Of a stretch of DNA of 64,000 bases, positions 18,681-27,603 are shown one piece after another. Each line of letters opens with the position of its first letter. Position 1 is the first letter of the stretch. A model generated the notes under the pieces. That model saw nothing but the letters and a program-made list of their open reading frames with translations. It was not told the origin of the DNA and searched no databases. Source of the DNA: Chryseobacterium capnotolerans (GTDB taxonomy: Bacteria > Bacteroidota > Bacteroidia > Flavobacteriales > Weeksellaceae); contig NZ_CP065589.1 in the NCBI RefSeq assembly GCF_021278965.1, forward strand, positions 253,001-317,000, in the 5' to 3' direction. Position numbers and translations under genes: made by a program.

Positions 18681-19963
18681 ATGAAGCGAGGAATCCATTT
18701 TTTACTGCTGTTTATTTCTTTCACTATTTTTGGCCAGCAAGGAATTGCAGATACTGCTCAAGTAGTAGTGCCTGGCCGTCATAATAGCATTGAAAATCAG
18801 TCAAAACCTTATGTTATCATGATTTCCACAGATGGTTTTCGATATGATTACGCTAAAAAATACAATGCTGAAAATCTGTTGAAACTTTCTGAGAATGGAG
18901 TGAAAGCAGAAGCTATGATTCCAAGTTATCCAAGTATTACTTTTCCCAATCACTGGAGTCTTATTACCGGACTTTATCCATCTCATCATGGTTTAATAGA
19001 TAACTTTTTCTATGATTATAAGAGAAAAGAAACCTACGCGATGAGCAATAAAAAAATGCAGAAGATGGGAGCTGGTACGGCGGAGCTCCTCTTTGGGGAT
19101 TAGCGGAAAAGCAGGGAATGGTATCAGCATCTTTAATGTGGGTAGGATCTGCCAGTGATGCAGGAGGAACGAGACCTTCTTATTACTATCCGTATCATGA
19201 AAAATTTACTCCCTCTGAGAAAGTAGAAAAAGTAGTGAACTGGCTAAAATTACCGGAAGATAGAAGACCGCACTTTATTTCACTGTATTTCCCGGAAGTA
19301 GATGGAAGCGGACATCATTTTGGTCCAGATACCAAAGAAACAGAGGTAGCCGTTCACCTGATTGATCAGGCAATAGGAGACTTAGTGAAAAAAGTCAATG
19401 ATTTAGGGTTAAAAAATGTCAACTTTGTTTTTGTTTCAGACCACGGGATGATTAAAGTAGATGGCGGAACACCATTGGAAATTCCGGCTCTTCTTTTTGA
19501 TAAAAACAGATTTGATTTTTACAACTCGCAGACGCTATTGAGAGTGTATGTTAAAAATCCAGATGAGGTAAAAGCTGTTTATAAAGAATTAAAAGCTCAT
19601 AAAACAGGGGACTACGATGTGTATTTAGATAAAAAATTACCAAAATATCTGCACTTTGCAACAAGAGATGATCAATACAATAGAATAGGACAGATTCTTC
19701 TCCTTCCGAAAGCTCCGAAAATATTTCTGGAAAAAGGCAAGAAAACTTCTGTAGGGAAACATGGGTACAATCCAAGAACAGTTCCTGAAATGAAGGCAAC
19801 TTTTTACGCATGGGGACCGGAATTCAAAAATAATGTAAAGATTGATGAATTTGCTAATGTCAATGTTTATCCTTTAGTTGCTGAGGTTTTAGGATTAAAA
19901 ATTGATCAGCCGATCGATGGAAAGTTGAACGTTTTAGAAAAGATTTTAAAAGATAAAAAATAG
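18681..19963 (+). pseudogene. alkaline phosphatase/NPP family enzyme, one frameshift at 19050-19056
   Basis: Exported type I phosphodiesterase / nucleotide pyrophosphatase of about 427 residues if repaired. The first frame has a signal peptide (MKRGIHFLLLFISFTIFGQ), the metal-binding MISTDGFRYDY and the nucleophile loop MIPSYPSITFPNHWSLITGLYPSHHG. The second frame carries FPEVDGSGHHFGPD, NVNFVFVSDHGM (metal ligands Asp-His) and the final GKHGYNPRTVPEM. One extra A in the A7 run at 19050-19056 would give NAEDGSWYGGAPLWGLAEKQG, exactly the NPP pattern, so the two parts are one gene. All metal ligands are retained. A sequencing error is the simplest explanation. A terminator follows 15 bases after the stop. 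Confidence 0.85.
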
Positions 19964-19978
19964 ATTTTAATTTAATAG

Positions 19979-20011
19979 AATCGCAATGCAAGAATGTATT
20001 GCGATTTTTTA
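19979..20011 (+). terminator. intrinsic terminator after the NPP gene
   Basis: Perfect nine-base stem AATCGCAAT / ATTGCGATT, ten-base loop, T-rich tail. Confidence 0.88.
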
Positions 20012-20021
20012 TTAATTCCTT

Positions 20022-20060
20022 AATCAGTTTCGGCGCACCAAAGGTGCGCCGAAACTGATT
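20022..20060. repeat. perfect GC-rich 18-bp inverted repeat
   Basis: Stem AATCAGTTTCGGCGCACC with its exact reverse complement and the loop AAA. It stands only 16 bases after the terminator of the previous gene. It is far more GC-rich than its surroundings and has only a weak TTTT tail. It could be a second terminator, a protein-binding dyad or a repeat-family member. Confidence 0.8.
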
Positions 20061-20202
20061 TTAATACAATAAACACATAAAATATATGCATAAATATTAT
20101 TTAAAATAAATATAGATTGTAGAATTGTTGTTTTTTGTGATTTTTTTTTATAATTTCTACATTGTATTTTTATATATTTAAAAGTGAATTATTTCGAAGT
20201 TT

Positions 20203-20550
20203 ATGAAAATTTTTGCCAGTATCATAATAATGTTCCTGATTTGCTGTAAACCCTCTGCTCAAACAAGTTATTTAAGTAATGACATGGAAAATAAGTACTC
20301 CACAAAACTGAGTCCTGACAACAGGTTTATTCTCTTTTACCAATTCGAAGATAACCCTCTTGAACCGGGCAGATGGCTTACTTATTATGTAACAGAGGCC
20401 AAAACGAATATTCTTAAAAAAGAAAAAACAAAGTTACTTGCAGATTCTATTTATTGGAAAGCAGACAATATGCTGGTCATAATACCTTATCGTAAAATGA
20501 TAAAATCTGAGCTGGAAGTAGACAAAAAGAAAGTGACAATCAAATTGTAA
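20203..20550 (+). CDS. small lipoprotein of unknown function
   Basis: 115 residues. N-terminus MKIFASIIIMFLICCKPSAQ has a lipobox-like LICC, so either a lipoprotein (Cys14 or Cys15) or a type I signal ending in SAQ. The rest (KYSTKLSPDNRFILFYQFEDN, DSIYWKADNMLVIIPYRKM) is beta-rich with no recognised domain. It lies 21 bases before the T9SS propeller locus on the same strand and may be co-transcribed with it, which parallels the lipoprotein beside the first propeller at 9.3 kb. Confidence 0.78.
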   Translation: MKIFASIIIMFLICCKPSAQTSYLSNDMENKYSTKLSPDNRFILFYQFEDNPLEPGRWLTYYVTEAKTNILKKEKTKLLADSIYWKADNMLVIIPYRKMIKSELEVDKKKVTIKL

Positions 20551-20571
20551 TACCTATAAAATAACCACGAC

Positions 20572-20820
20572 ATGAAAAAAAACTACATCAGAAACGGAGT
20601 AATGGTAATAAGCGCTGTTTTTTTATTGAATGCCTGCCAGCATTTCAATACACAAGCAGACACCAGCCGCCCGCCGTCATCATCAACCACTGACGGGATG
20701 GTGAAAAAGAAAGAAAAAGAATCCACGGAACAGGATAACATTAAAGTTTCGGATGAAAAAAAAAGTCTATGCTCAGGTACAAAAAGAGCAAAGCCTGAAA
20801 AAAATACTTGCTTACAATGA
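20572..20820 (+). pseudogene. lipoprotein-type N-terminus of the second T9SS propeller, out of frame
   Basis: 82-residue frame with MKKNYIRNGVMVISAVFLLNAC, a lipoprotein signal with Cys22, followed by a low-complexity linker rich in Ser, Pro, Thr and Lys. It overlaps the propeller frame from 20753. The in-frame text reaches VSDEKK at the A9 tract 20756-20764, after which the other frame reads VYAQVQKEQSLKK. One A fewer (or two more) would fuse the signal to the large protein, which otherwise has no export signal. So this is most likely the true 5' end of that gene, in an off frame here. The alternative, a separate 82-residue lipoprotein, cannot be excluded. Confidence 0.65.
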
Positions 20821-23800
20821 TCCAAAGTTTAGTAAAGTTTTTGAAAACTTTGGTGATGGAACTGAAGAAATCCAGCTTAGAAAGGAGTTGCTGATGAGTA
20901 TGGCAAAACCTGGTGAAATGGTATTGGGACACCGTGCGGATAAAAAATTAAGAGAGCAGGAAGCTGGAGCCAAAGAGAAAAAAGGGATTGAGGAGATGGC
21001 AGAATATAGACGTCAGATTACAATGCCTATTGGTACAAACAAAATGCTTTATGAAGATGGAAATTTACTGAAGGAGTATAATAAGGCTCTCAATAGTGCT
21101 ACTCTTAAACAAGCTAAGCAAAAATCTTCTATTGCCGCTAAAAATGGAGCTTATTCTATTAACAATGTTGTGTTTACCGAAAGAGGTCCTAATAATATTC
21201 CGGGGAGGGACAGAAGTATTGTAGTTTCGCCTCAGGATCCTAATAAATGGTATGTAGGATCAGTAGGAGGTGGCGTCTGGATTACTGATAATGCGGGAAC
21301 AACCTGGAAAAATACAACAGATTTTGCGGTTCCTAACCTGGCTACTTCTACTATTGCCATTTCTCCTCAGAATGCTAATGTTGTGTATGCAGGAACAGGA
21401 GAACCTTTTGGGAATTTAGATAAAATTACAGGAACAGGGCTTATAAAATCTACAGATGCAGGAGAACATTGGACAAGATTACTGAATACTGCTGCTTTTG
21501 GGGATGTAGGAAGATTATTGGTGAGTCCTACCAACGCAAATCACCTATTAGCAGCTACTTCAAAAGGAATCTATGTAACCCAGGACGGTGGAACAACCTG
21601 GAATCAGACATTTACAGGATCAACGGTAGGTGGTACCACTTATACTTCTACACAAGACCTTGTAGCAACCAGCGATTTCAGTGCAATATATGCTTCTGTT
21701 AATACTTTAGGGGTTCTTAAATCTACAGATGGTGGGGCAACCTGGACAAAAGTATTTGATGCTCTGGCACTTAATAAAGCAATAAAAAGAATGGAAATCG
21801 CTGTATCTCCGGTTAATCAGAATAAAATTTACTTAAGCTGCCAGGAAGGATCAACTACAGCAGTGTATATGTCTGCCAATGCAGGAGGCAGTTTTCAAGC
21901 ATTAACCTATAAAACTGGGAACAGTAAGGAGATTTTGGGTGATCAGGGATGGTATGACAATGCTATTGCAGCACATCCTTTTAATGAAAATATTATTTAT
22001 ATAGGCGGAGTTTCTGTTGCAAAAGTTACTGTAGATACTACAGATAACTCGTACAATGTACTTTCTATTGCAAGCGGGTATAATACAGCATATCTGAACA
22101 CAGCAGTGCATCCTGATCAACATGGTATTGTTTGTCAGGTAGATCCTGCAAATCCTGCCCAGTTCAGGTTACTGCTTACGAATGACGGCGGAGTATATTC
22201 TACACAATATAAAACAAACCCGGGGGAAACTCAGGGAGATTGGAGTAATCCTGTTACAGGACTTAATACCACACAGTTTTACGGTGCAGACAAAAAGAAT
22301 GGTGCAGATGTTTATGTCACAGGAGCTCAGGATAATGGTTCATCAGCTACCCTTACAGCTCCGTCATCAAGCACTTCAAACTACTTATCTTTATTAGGTG
22401 GAGATGGGTTTGAAGCCCTTTGGAACTATAATAAGCCTAACGAAATGATATTTGGTTCACAATACAATAACTTTGTAAGAACAGAACAAGGGGTAAGCCT
22501 TAACGGTCGCTTTACAGCCAGAAATGCAGACTATGGATCAGCATCATCTCCGTTCTATTCTAAACTAGCCAATGCTAATAATAATCCGGATGTTATATTT
22601 ACGGTATCTTCTAAAGGAGTTTGGAAGTCCCCGGATTTTGGAAGAACATGGGGCTTGACAACTTTTACGGCAGCAAACAACGGAACATGGAACGGAAATG
22701 CTTCATTTGCCACTGTAAAAGTATCAGTAGCAAATCCTGATGTTATTTGGGCTGGATCTGCTGCCTCAGGAGGAACAGGAACAACATATAAAATTAATGT
22801 TTCAAAAGATAATGGATCTACTTTTGTAAAAACAACAGGTAATCTCCCAACGACAGGCAATTACTATATCAGTGGAATTTCACCATCAAATACAACGGAA
22901 GCCAGAGCATATGTGCTGTTTTCTGTAGCAGCTCAGCCGAAAGTGGTAAAAACCAATGATTTTGGAGCAACATGGACGGATATTTCAGGATACAGCACAG
23001 GATCTACATCTACAGGTTTCCCAGATGTACCGGTACATAGCTTAATTGAGATGCCTTTTGACGACAGAATTCTTTGGGCAGGAACAGATATAGGAATATT
23101 TGAAACAGTAGATGGGGGTGCAACTTGGTCTCTGGTAACTACAATGCCGCCGGTTTCTATCTGGCAGATGAAAATTGTAAATGACCAGGTGGTTCTTGCT
23201 ACTCATGGTAGAGGAGTCTGGACAGCTACTATTCCTGAATTGGCAACCTATGTACTTCCTGAATATGTTTCACGTCCAATAATCAAGAGTGCAAATCAGG
23301 TAGCTATTCACGATATGAAAGCTAAGGCTGTCTTTAATTATACAAATCCGCAAATTACAAGCCTGAAGGTTTATGTTGACAATGCTTATGTGTCAACAAT
23401 ATCGAGTACTCAGCCTAATACAGATTATACATTTACGACCACTTCAACTTTATCGGAAGGAATTCATTCTGTTTCAGTAACCGGAATATATGCTAACGGA
23501 ACAAAGGAAACTATCAAGGATACAAAGTCTTTTGATATTATCAATTTTAATAGTGGAGCTGCCGCAATTAATGTCCCGGCCTTTACTTCCAATGATATAT
23601 ATGTTGGTTCAGGTAAATTTGTAGTAGATAATGTATCTAATAAATTCACTTATAATGTATTGAATAATATTGGACATCCATACGCAAACAATACTACCTA
23701 TCAAACCTATATCAAAACACCTGTTATTGTAGGACAAGCTTCAGCAATGACAATGAGACATATGGCTCTTACTGAGGCAGGATACGATTTTGCTTATGTG

Positions 23801-24319
23801 GAAGGATCTAAAGATCTTGTGAATTGGACTACAATGGGTGTTTATGATGAAGCGTCATTCAGTAACTGGAATAATGGAGGGGCAGCTCTTTCTGCAGCCA
23901 ATGTAAACGAAACATTATTCCAGAATAGTTCTTTAAATTTAGGGGCATTTGCTTCTGGAGATGAAATTGCTGTAAGACTCCGTTTGGTAAGTGATCCGGA
24001 GGTTGCTTCTTATGGATGGCTTATTAAATCTATCGTTCCTACTTCTTCTCTTGGAGTAAAAGATATAGTGAAATCGGAAGAAGGAATTAGACTAGTCCCT
24101 AATCCGGCAGACGATGTTACGGGGATTATGCTTCCATCTAATAATAAAGGAGATGTAGATGTTTATGTATATGATGCTTCCGGAAGACAAGTAATGTCAC
24201 TGAAGAAGCAGAAGGGACCAAAAATTGAAATGAACGTTAAAGGTTTGACAAAAGGTCTTTATCTGGTACTTATAAAAACAGGTACAGAGAATAAGGCATT
24301 GAAATTAATTAAAAACTAA
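20753..24319 (+). CDS. T9SS-secreted BNR/VPS10-like beta-propeller protein (signal peptide out of frame)
   Basis: 1188 residues as read from the internal ATG at 20753; the full gene probably starts at 20572. After a charged helical region, GP(N)NIPGRDRSIVVSPQDPNKWYVGSVGGGVWIT begins an Asp-box propeller with many SxDxGxxW units (KSTDAGEHW, TQDGGTTW, KSTDGGATW, ETVDGGATW). It is followed by an Ig-like segment (IIKSANQVAIHDMKAKAVFNYT) and a C-terminal type A T9SS sorting domain (LVPNPADDVTG to GLYLVLIKTG). Same architecture as the 6.4 kb gene but longer. A T9SS cargo needs a Sec signal, and MKKKVYAQVQKEQ is not one, which supports the frameshift interpretation. A bidirectional terminator follows. 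Confidence 0.85.
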   Translation: MKKKVYAQVQKEQSLKKILAYNDPKFSKVFENFGDGTEEIQLRKELLMSMAKPGEMVLGHRADKKLREQEAGAKEKKGIEEMAEYRRQITMPIGTNKMLYEDGNLLKEYNKALNSATLKQAKQKSSIAAKNGAYSINNVVFTERGPNNIPGRDRSIVVSPQDPNKWYVGSVGGGVWITDNAGTTWKNTTDFAVPNLATSTIAISPQNANVVYAGTGEPFGNLDKITGTGLIKSTDAGEHWTRLLNTAAFGDVGRLLVSPTNANHLLAATSKGIYVTQDGGTTWNQTFTGSTVGGTTYTSTQDLVATSDFSAIYASVNTLGVLKSTDGGATWTKVFDALALNKAIKRMEIAVSPVNQNKIYLSCQEGSTTAVYMSANAGGSFQALTYKTGNSKEILGDQGWYDNAIAAHPFNENIIYIGGVSVAKVTVDTTDNSYNVLSIASGYNTAYLNTAVHPDQHGIVCQVDPANPAQFRLLLTNDGGVYSTQYKTNPGETQGDWSNPVTGLNTTQFYGADKKNGADVYVTGAQDNGSSATLTAPSSSTSNYLSLLGGDGFEALWNYNKPNEMIFGSQYNNFVRTEQGVSLNGRFTARNADYGSASSPFYSKLANANNNPDVIFTVSSKGVWKSPDFGRTWGLTTFTAANNGTWNGNASFATVKVSVANPDVIWAGSAASGGTGTTYKINVSKDNGSTFVKTTGNLPTTGNYYISGISPSNTTEARAYVLFSVAAQPKVVKTNDFGATWTDISGYSTGSTSTGFPDVPVHSLIEMPFDDRILWAGTDIGIFETVDGGATWSLVTTMPPVSIWQMKIVNDQVVLATHGRGVWTATIPELATYVLPEYVSRPIIKSANQVAIHDMKAKAVFNYTNPQITSLKVYVDNAYVSTISSTQPNTDYTFTTTSTLSEGIHSVSVTGIYANGTKETIKDTKSFDIINFNSGAAAINVPAFTSNDIYVGSGKFVVDNVSNKFTYNVLNNIGHPYANNTTYQTYIKTPVIVGQASAMTMRHMALTEAGYDFAYVEGSKDLVNWTTMGVYDEASFSNWNNGGAALSAANVNETLFQNSSLNLGAFASGDEIAVRLRLVSDPEVASYGWLIKSIVPTSSLGVKDIVKSEEGIRLVPNPADDVTGIMLPSNNKGDVDVYVYDASGRQVMSLKKQKGPKIEMNVKGLTKGLYLVLIKTGTENKALKLIKN

Positions 24320-24378
24320 TTATTACCCTTATTTTTTGCAGGCTGTACTTTACAGGTTTGCTTGTTTTTAAAAAAAAT

Positions 24379-24410
24379 AAAAGACCTTCCAGACAGGAGG
24401 GTCTTTTATT
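24379..24410. terminator. bidirectional terminator between convergent genes
   Basis: Stem AAAAGACCTTCC / GGAGGGTCTTTT with one T-G pair, loop AGACA, A-rich on one side and T-rich on the other. It serves the propeller gene and the NmrA-type gene on the other strand. Confidence 0.88.
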
Positions 24411-24449
24411 TTATACTAGCAAATTTCGGTTTTATCCTTCAATTTCAGC

Positions 24450-25328
24450 CTAAAACTTAGCAGCAAATTCCTTAGCGAAATCTTCCAGTTTAACACTTCC
24501 GTTTACTGGAGATCCGTGGTCAATAAAATCTTTTTGTACAGTTCCTGTTTTCATTCCCTGCCCCATTTCAACATAGAGTTTGGCCATGTCTTGTGGCAAA
24601 CCAGCCTGAAGCATTCCGTTGAAAGAATCTTCATCTGAGAATTCCACCCAGGGAAGTTCAGGTTTTTCAACTGATGCTCCTAATACTTTAGCAAAATCAG
24701 ATGCTTTTCGGGAGTCGCTTACAATATATCTGATATTTTTACCTCTCTCACTTTTTACCAATTCCTTTGCAGCTGCCTTGGCAATATCTGTTGGATGTAC
24801 TACAGGAATTTCTGTGTTTTCAGAATAATTTCCACCCATAATTCCTGCGTTTTTAATCAATGGGATATCATTGAAGAAATTTGTATAAAAATAACCTGCT
24901 CTTAAAAAGGTAAATGATGTGTTTTCAATTTCATTATAAAGCTTTTCGATATGGTGAAGTCCTTTGATAGGACCGTTTTCTACAGGTGATGCTGCTCCCA
25001 CACTGCTTAACATGACCGCTCTTTTTACCCCGGTTTTCTTTAATGCTTCCGCATAATTCTTTCCGGCATTGATTGTATTCTGAACGATATTTTCGGCACT
25101 GATGGCAGGTGGTGTCATCACAAATACAGCATCTGCTCCGGTAAAAGTCCGGGTTAAGAAATCAACATCTGTAATAGAGCCGATAGCAGGTTTCGCTCCT
25201 AAAGATTCAATATCTTGTTTTCTTCCTTCACTGCTGCTGATAACAGTGATGTCGTGTCCTTCTTCTACCAATTGCTTTGCTAATGGTTGGGCAACGTTTC
25301 CTAGTGATCCTGTGATAATAATTTTCAT
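24450..25328 (-). CDS. NmrA/SDR-type NAD(P)-binding oxidoreductase
   Basis: 292 residues. The N-terminus MKIIITGSLGNVAQPLAKQL is a Rossmann nucleotide-binding motif (G-x-x-G-x-x-A), followed by an atypical-SDR pattern (GADAVFVMTPP, RAVMLSSVGAASP, FTFLRAGYFYTNFF). This matches the NmrA / NAD(P)H azoreductase-like group, which acts as reductase or redox sensor. The start at 25328 is preferred over a longer form because it places the Rossmann motif at the N-terminus. It is divergent from the HxlR-type regulator gene 172 bases away, the common arrangement for HxlR-controlled oxidoreductases, so repression by that regulator is likely. Confidence 0.88.
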   Translation of the reverse strand: MKIIITGSLGNVAQPLAKQLVEEGHDITVISSSEGRKQDIESLGAKPAIGSITDVDFLTRTFTGADAVFVMTPPAISAENIVQNTINAGKNYAEALKKTGVKRAVMLSSVGAASPVENGPIKGLHHIEKLYNEIENTSFTFLRAGYFYTNFFNDIPLIKNAGIMGGNYSENTEIPVVHPTDIAKAAAKELVKSERGKNIRYIVSDSRKASDFAKVLGASVEKPELPWVEFSDEDSFNGMLQAGLPQDMAKLYVEMGQGMKTGTVQKDFIDHGSPVNGSVKLEDFAKEFAAKF

Positions 25329-25449
25329 ATGTAGATTTTTTATTGTTTTTAATGACCATGGCATTGCTGAGTACTGACTCGTCCTGATCAATTTGATCAA
25401 ATGACTGCGATTTCATAGATAAATATTTTTTTATTTCATGAGACAAAGT

Positions 25450-25457
25450 TATATTTG
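25450..25457 (+). promoter_or_regulatory. -7 promoter element TATATTTG of the HxlR gene
   Basis: Exact TAnnTTTG match 43 bases upstream of the ATG at 25501. The HxlR operator candidate begins on its last base, a good position for autorepression. Confidence 0.55.
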
Positions 25458-25478
25458 TACTTACTTTTATACAAGTAC
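25457..25478. promoter_or_regulatory. candidate HxlR operator, GTACTT-N10-AAGTAC
   Basis: Inverted repeat GTACTT (25457-25462) and AAGTAC (25473-25478); the word GTACTTAC is also directly repeated at 25457 and 25475. It lies between the regulator and its divergent oxidoreductase and overlaps the promoter. Assignment is from position and symmetry. Confidence 0.55.
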
Positions 25479-25500
25479 TTACCCTAAAGTATGTGTCATC

Positions 25501-25926
25501 ATGGCAGCAATTAAAGAAAGTTCAACCATTCAGGAAAACAGAAAGATAGTGCAGGATTGTCCTGTAATGTATGTTATGGAAAGGATTGGAGGTTTTTGGA
25601 AACCTATTATCCTATTCAACCTTTCTACAGGAGAGAAAAGGTATAGTGAACTGAAGAAAGCAATTCCTGCTGTTACAGAAAAAATGCTAATTCAACATCT
25701 GAAACAGCTTGAAGCAGACGGATTGATTATAAGAACTGCAAAGCCTGTAGTTCCACCTCATGTCACTTATAAATTAAGTGAAGCTGGAAACAAACTGGCT
25801 CCTGTTATTGATGCTATGGCAGAGTGGGCATTTCAGGATATGGAAAGGAATGATCATCAATGTGCTGAAGGAAACAGATATCGGGTTGATAAAAATCAGA
25901 ATGTCTTTAGTAACAACCTAAAATAA
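25501..25926 (+). CDS. HxlR family transcriptional regulator
   Basis: 141 residues, one winged-helix domain. DCPVMYVMERIGGFWKPIILFNLSTGEKRYSELKKAIPAVTEKMLIQHLKQLEADGLI is the classic HxlR pattern, including the conserved N-terminal cysteine that senses electrophiles or oxidants in YodB/HypR relatives. The start at 25501 fits the family length; a longer frame from 25438 would begin upstream of the promoter element and is rejected. It probably controls the divergent NmrA-type gene and itself through the dyad at 25457. A strong hairpin terminator follows directly. Confidence 0.92.
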   Translation: MAAIKESSTIQENRKIVQDCPVMYVMERIGGFWKPIILFNLSTGEKRYSELKKAIPAVTEKMLIQHLKQLEADGLIIRTAKPVVPPHVTYKLSEAGNKLAPVIDAMAEWAFQDMERNDHQCAEGNRYRVDKNQNVFSNNLK

Positions 25927-25966
25927 TAAACAAGGGTATTCAATTTGAATACCCTTGTTTATTATT
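25922..25966. terminator. bidirectional terminator, 22-bp perfect stem
   Basis: AATAATAAACAAGGGTATTCAA and its exact reverse complement, separated by one T. It overlaps the HxlR stop and lies 12 bases before the convergent alcohol dehydrogenase stop. Confidence 0.92.
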
Positions 25967-25978
25967 TTACAGAAAGAA

Positions 25979-27031
25979 TTATAACGATTGCATATCAATT
26001 ACAAAACGATATCTCACATCACTTTTCAACATTCTTTCATAGGCTTCATTGATATCCTGCATTTTGATCATTTCAATCTCTGAAACAATATTATGCTCCC
26101 CGCAGAAATCTAGTAATTCCTGAGTCTCTGCAATACCTCCGATCACAGATCCTGCCACAGATTTTCTTCCCAAGATCATAGGAACGGTATTCAAAATAGG
26201 TTCCAGACCTCCTAAATATCCCACAAGAACATGCGTTCCGCTGATATTTAAAGTCGTTATATAAGGATTTACATCATGTACATAAGGAACCGTATCAATG
26301 ATCACATCAAATTTTCCTTTTACCGACTTCATCTGTTCTTCGTCTGTGGAAATAATAACATGATCCGCCCCCAATTGCTTAGCATCCTCAGTTTTTCCTG
26401 GGGTTCTTGAAAATAAGGTAACTTCGGCACCTAACCCTTTGGCTAGCTTAATGGCCATATGTCCTAATCCGCCTAGTCCTACAACAGCTACTTTAGAATT
26501 TGGCCCTACATTCCAGTGTCTTAGAGGAGACCATGTTGTAATACCTGCACAAAGAAGCGGTGCAACGGCAGCAAGGTCAAGATTTTCAGGAACCTTTAGC
26601 ACATGATGAGAATCTACCACCACTTTTTGAGAATACCCTCCAAAAGTATGACCTCCCGAATGCTTATCTTTTCCATTATAAGTTCCTGTGAATCCATTTT
26701 CACAATATTGTTCAAGATCATGCTGACAGCTGTTACAATGCCCGCATGAATCTACGATGCATCCTACTCCTGCAAGATCACCTACTTTAAATTTGGACAC
26801 TTCACTTCCCACTTTTGTAATTCTTCCTACAATTTCATGTCCAGGTACAGCAGGGTATAGGGTTCCACCCCAATCGTTTCTTGCTGTATGAAGATCAGAA
26901 TGGCATACTCCGCAGTATAGAATTTCAATTTCTACATCTTTGGAAGTAATCTCTCTTCTTTCAATATTCATTTCTTTCAGGTCTGCTGTGGTGGACTCTG
27001 CCCCATAAGCTTTTACTGTAAATGTGTTCAT
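25979..27031 (-). CDS. zinc-dependent NAD(P)-linked alcohol dehydrogenase
   Basis: 350-residue medium-chain dehydrogenase of the cinnamyl-alcohol / YahK-like group. Catalytic zinc ligands are Cys43 (YCGVCHSD), His65 in GHEIVG and the cysteine of PLLCAGITT. The structural zinc loop is complete (DSCGHCNSCQHDLEQYC), and the cofactor motif is VVGLGGLGHMAIKLAKG. Likely reaction: reduction of aldehydes with NADPH or oxidation of the alcohols. A cupin gene on the same strand lies 36 bases upstream, so the two probably form an operon. The AraC-type regulator diverges from the cupin and may control both. Confidence 0.94.
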   Translation of the reverse strand: MNTFTVKAYGAESTTADLKEMNIERREITSKDVEIEILYCGVCHSDLHTARNDWGGTLYPAVPGHEIVGRITKVGSEVSKFKVGDLAGVGCIVDSCGHCNSCQHDLEQYCENGFTGTYNGKDKHSGGHTFGGYSQKVVVDSHHVLKVPENLDLAAVAPLLCAGITTWSPLRHWNVGPNSKVAVVGLGGLGHMAIKLAKGLGAEVTLFSRTPGKTEDAKQLGADHVIISTDEEQMKSVKGKFDVIIDTVPYVHDVNPYITTLNISGTHVLVGYLGGLEPILNTVPMILGRKSVAGSVIGGIAETQELLDFCGEHNIVSEIEMIKMQDINEAYERMLKSDVRYRFVIDMQSL

Positions 27032-27067
27032 TTGATTATTTATTTTATTTGGATTGATACGTTGGTA

Positions 27068-27472
27068 TTATAGATTATGATACTCTTCATCTGTTACCGG
27101 ATTCAGCCATTCCACAATACCGTTTTGCGTGTTGGTATTAATGGCGATGTGCGTGAATTCACTATCAGGTGCAGCCCCATGCCAGTGGATTACATTGGGT
27201 AATATATTTACGATGTCTCCGGGGTGTAAAATTTGTGCAGATTTTCCCTTTTCCTGATAAAAACCGATTCCTGAAGTTACGATTAAAATTTGTCCGCCCC
27301 CATGAAAATGCCAGTTGTTTCTGCATCCTGGTTCAAAAGTAACATTTCCGATCTGACAATTCAGCTGATTTTCATTAGGTTTAAGGATTTGAACCCAGGC
27401 AGTTCCTCCTGAGAAATAGTCCGTTGGAGCTTTCTCTCCCTTCGGAAAAATGTTTGTATTAAAAGTTTCCAT
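27068..27472 (-). CDS. cupin domain-containing protein
   Basis: 134-residue single cupin. Motif 1 is visible as GCRNNWHFHGGGQILIVTSGIGFYQEKG and motif 2 as PGDIVNILPNVIHWHG, with the His residues that bind the metal ion. Such small cupins often accompany dehydrogenases and carboxymuconolactone decarboxylases and may act as isomerases or oxygenases; the reaction is unknown. It is transcribed toward the alcohol dehydrogenase gene (36-base gap) and diverges from the AraC-type regulator gene, the usual pattern of an inducible detoxification operon. Confidence 0.9.
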   Translation of the reverse strand: METFNTNIFPKGEKAPTDYFSGGTAWVQILKPNENQLNCQIGNVTFEPGCRNNWHFHGGGQILIVTSGIGFYQEKGKSAQILHPGDIVNILPNVIHWHGAAPDSEFTHIAINTNTQNGIVEWLNPVTDEEYHNL

Positions 27473-27573
27473 AACGGTACAAAAGTCGAAACTTTTCTGT
27501 ACATCTGACTTATACAGATTACGGGATTACTTACCAATTTTACAGACACGATATCTATTATATCAGAAATTGG

Positions 27574-27581
27574 TAATTTTG
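27574..27581 (+). promoter_or_regulatory. -7 promoter element TAATTTTG of the AraC-type gene
   Basis: Exact TAnnTTTG match, 22 bases before the ATG at 27604. It lies so close to an upstream GTG (27586) that the ATG is the better start. Confidence 0.6.
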
Positions 27582-27603
27582 AATTGTGAAAAAAATAGAC
27601 TTC

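Noticed and set aside
20022..20060. GC-rich palindrome considered as an insertion-sequence end or attachment site
   Set aside because: No transposase, integrase or target duplication in the region.
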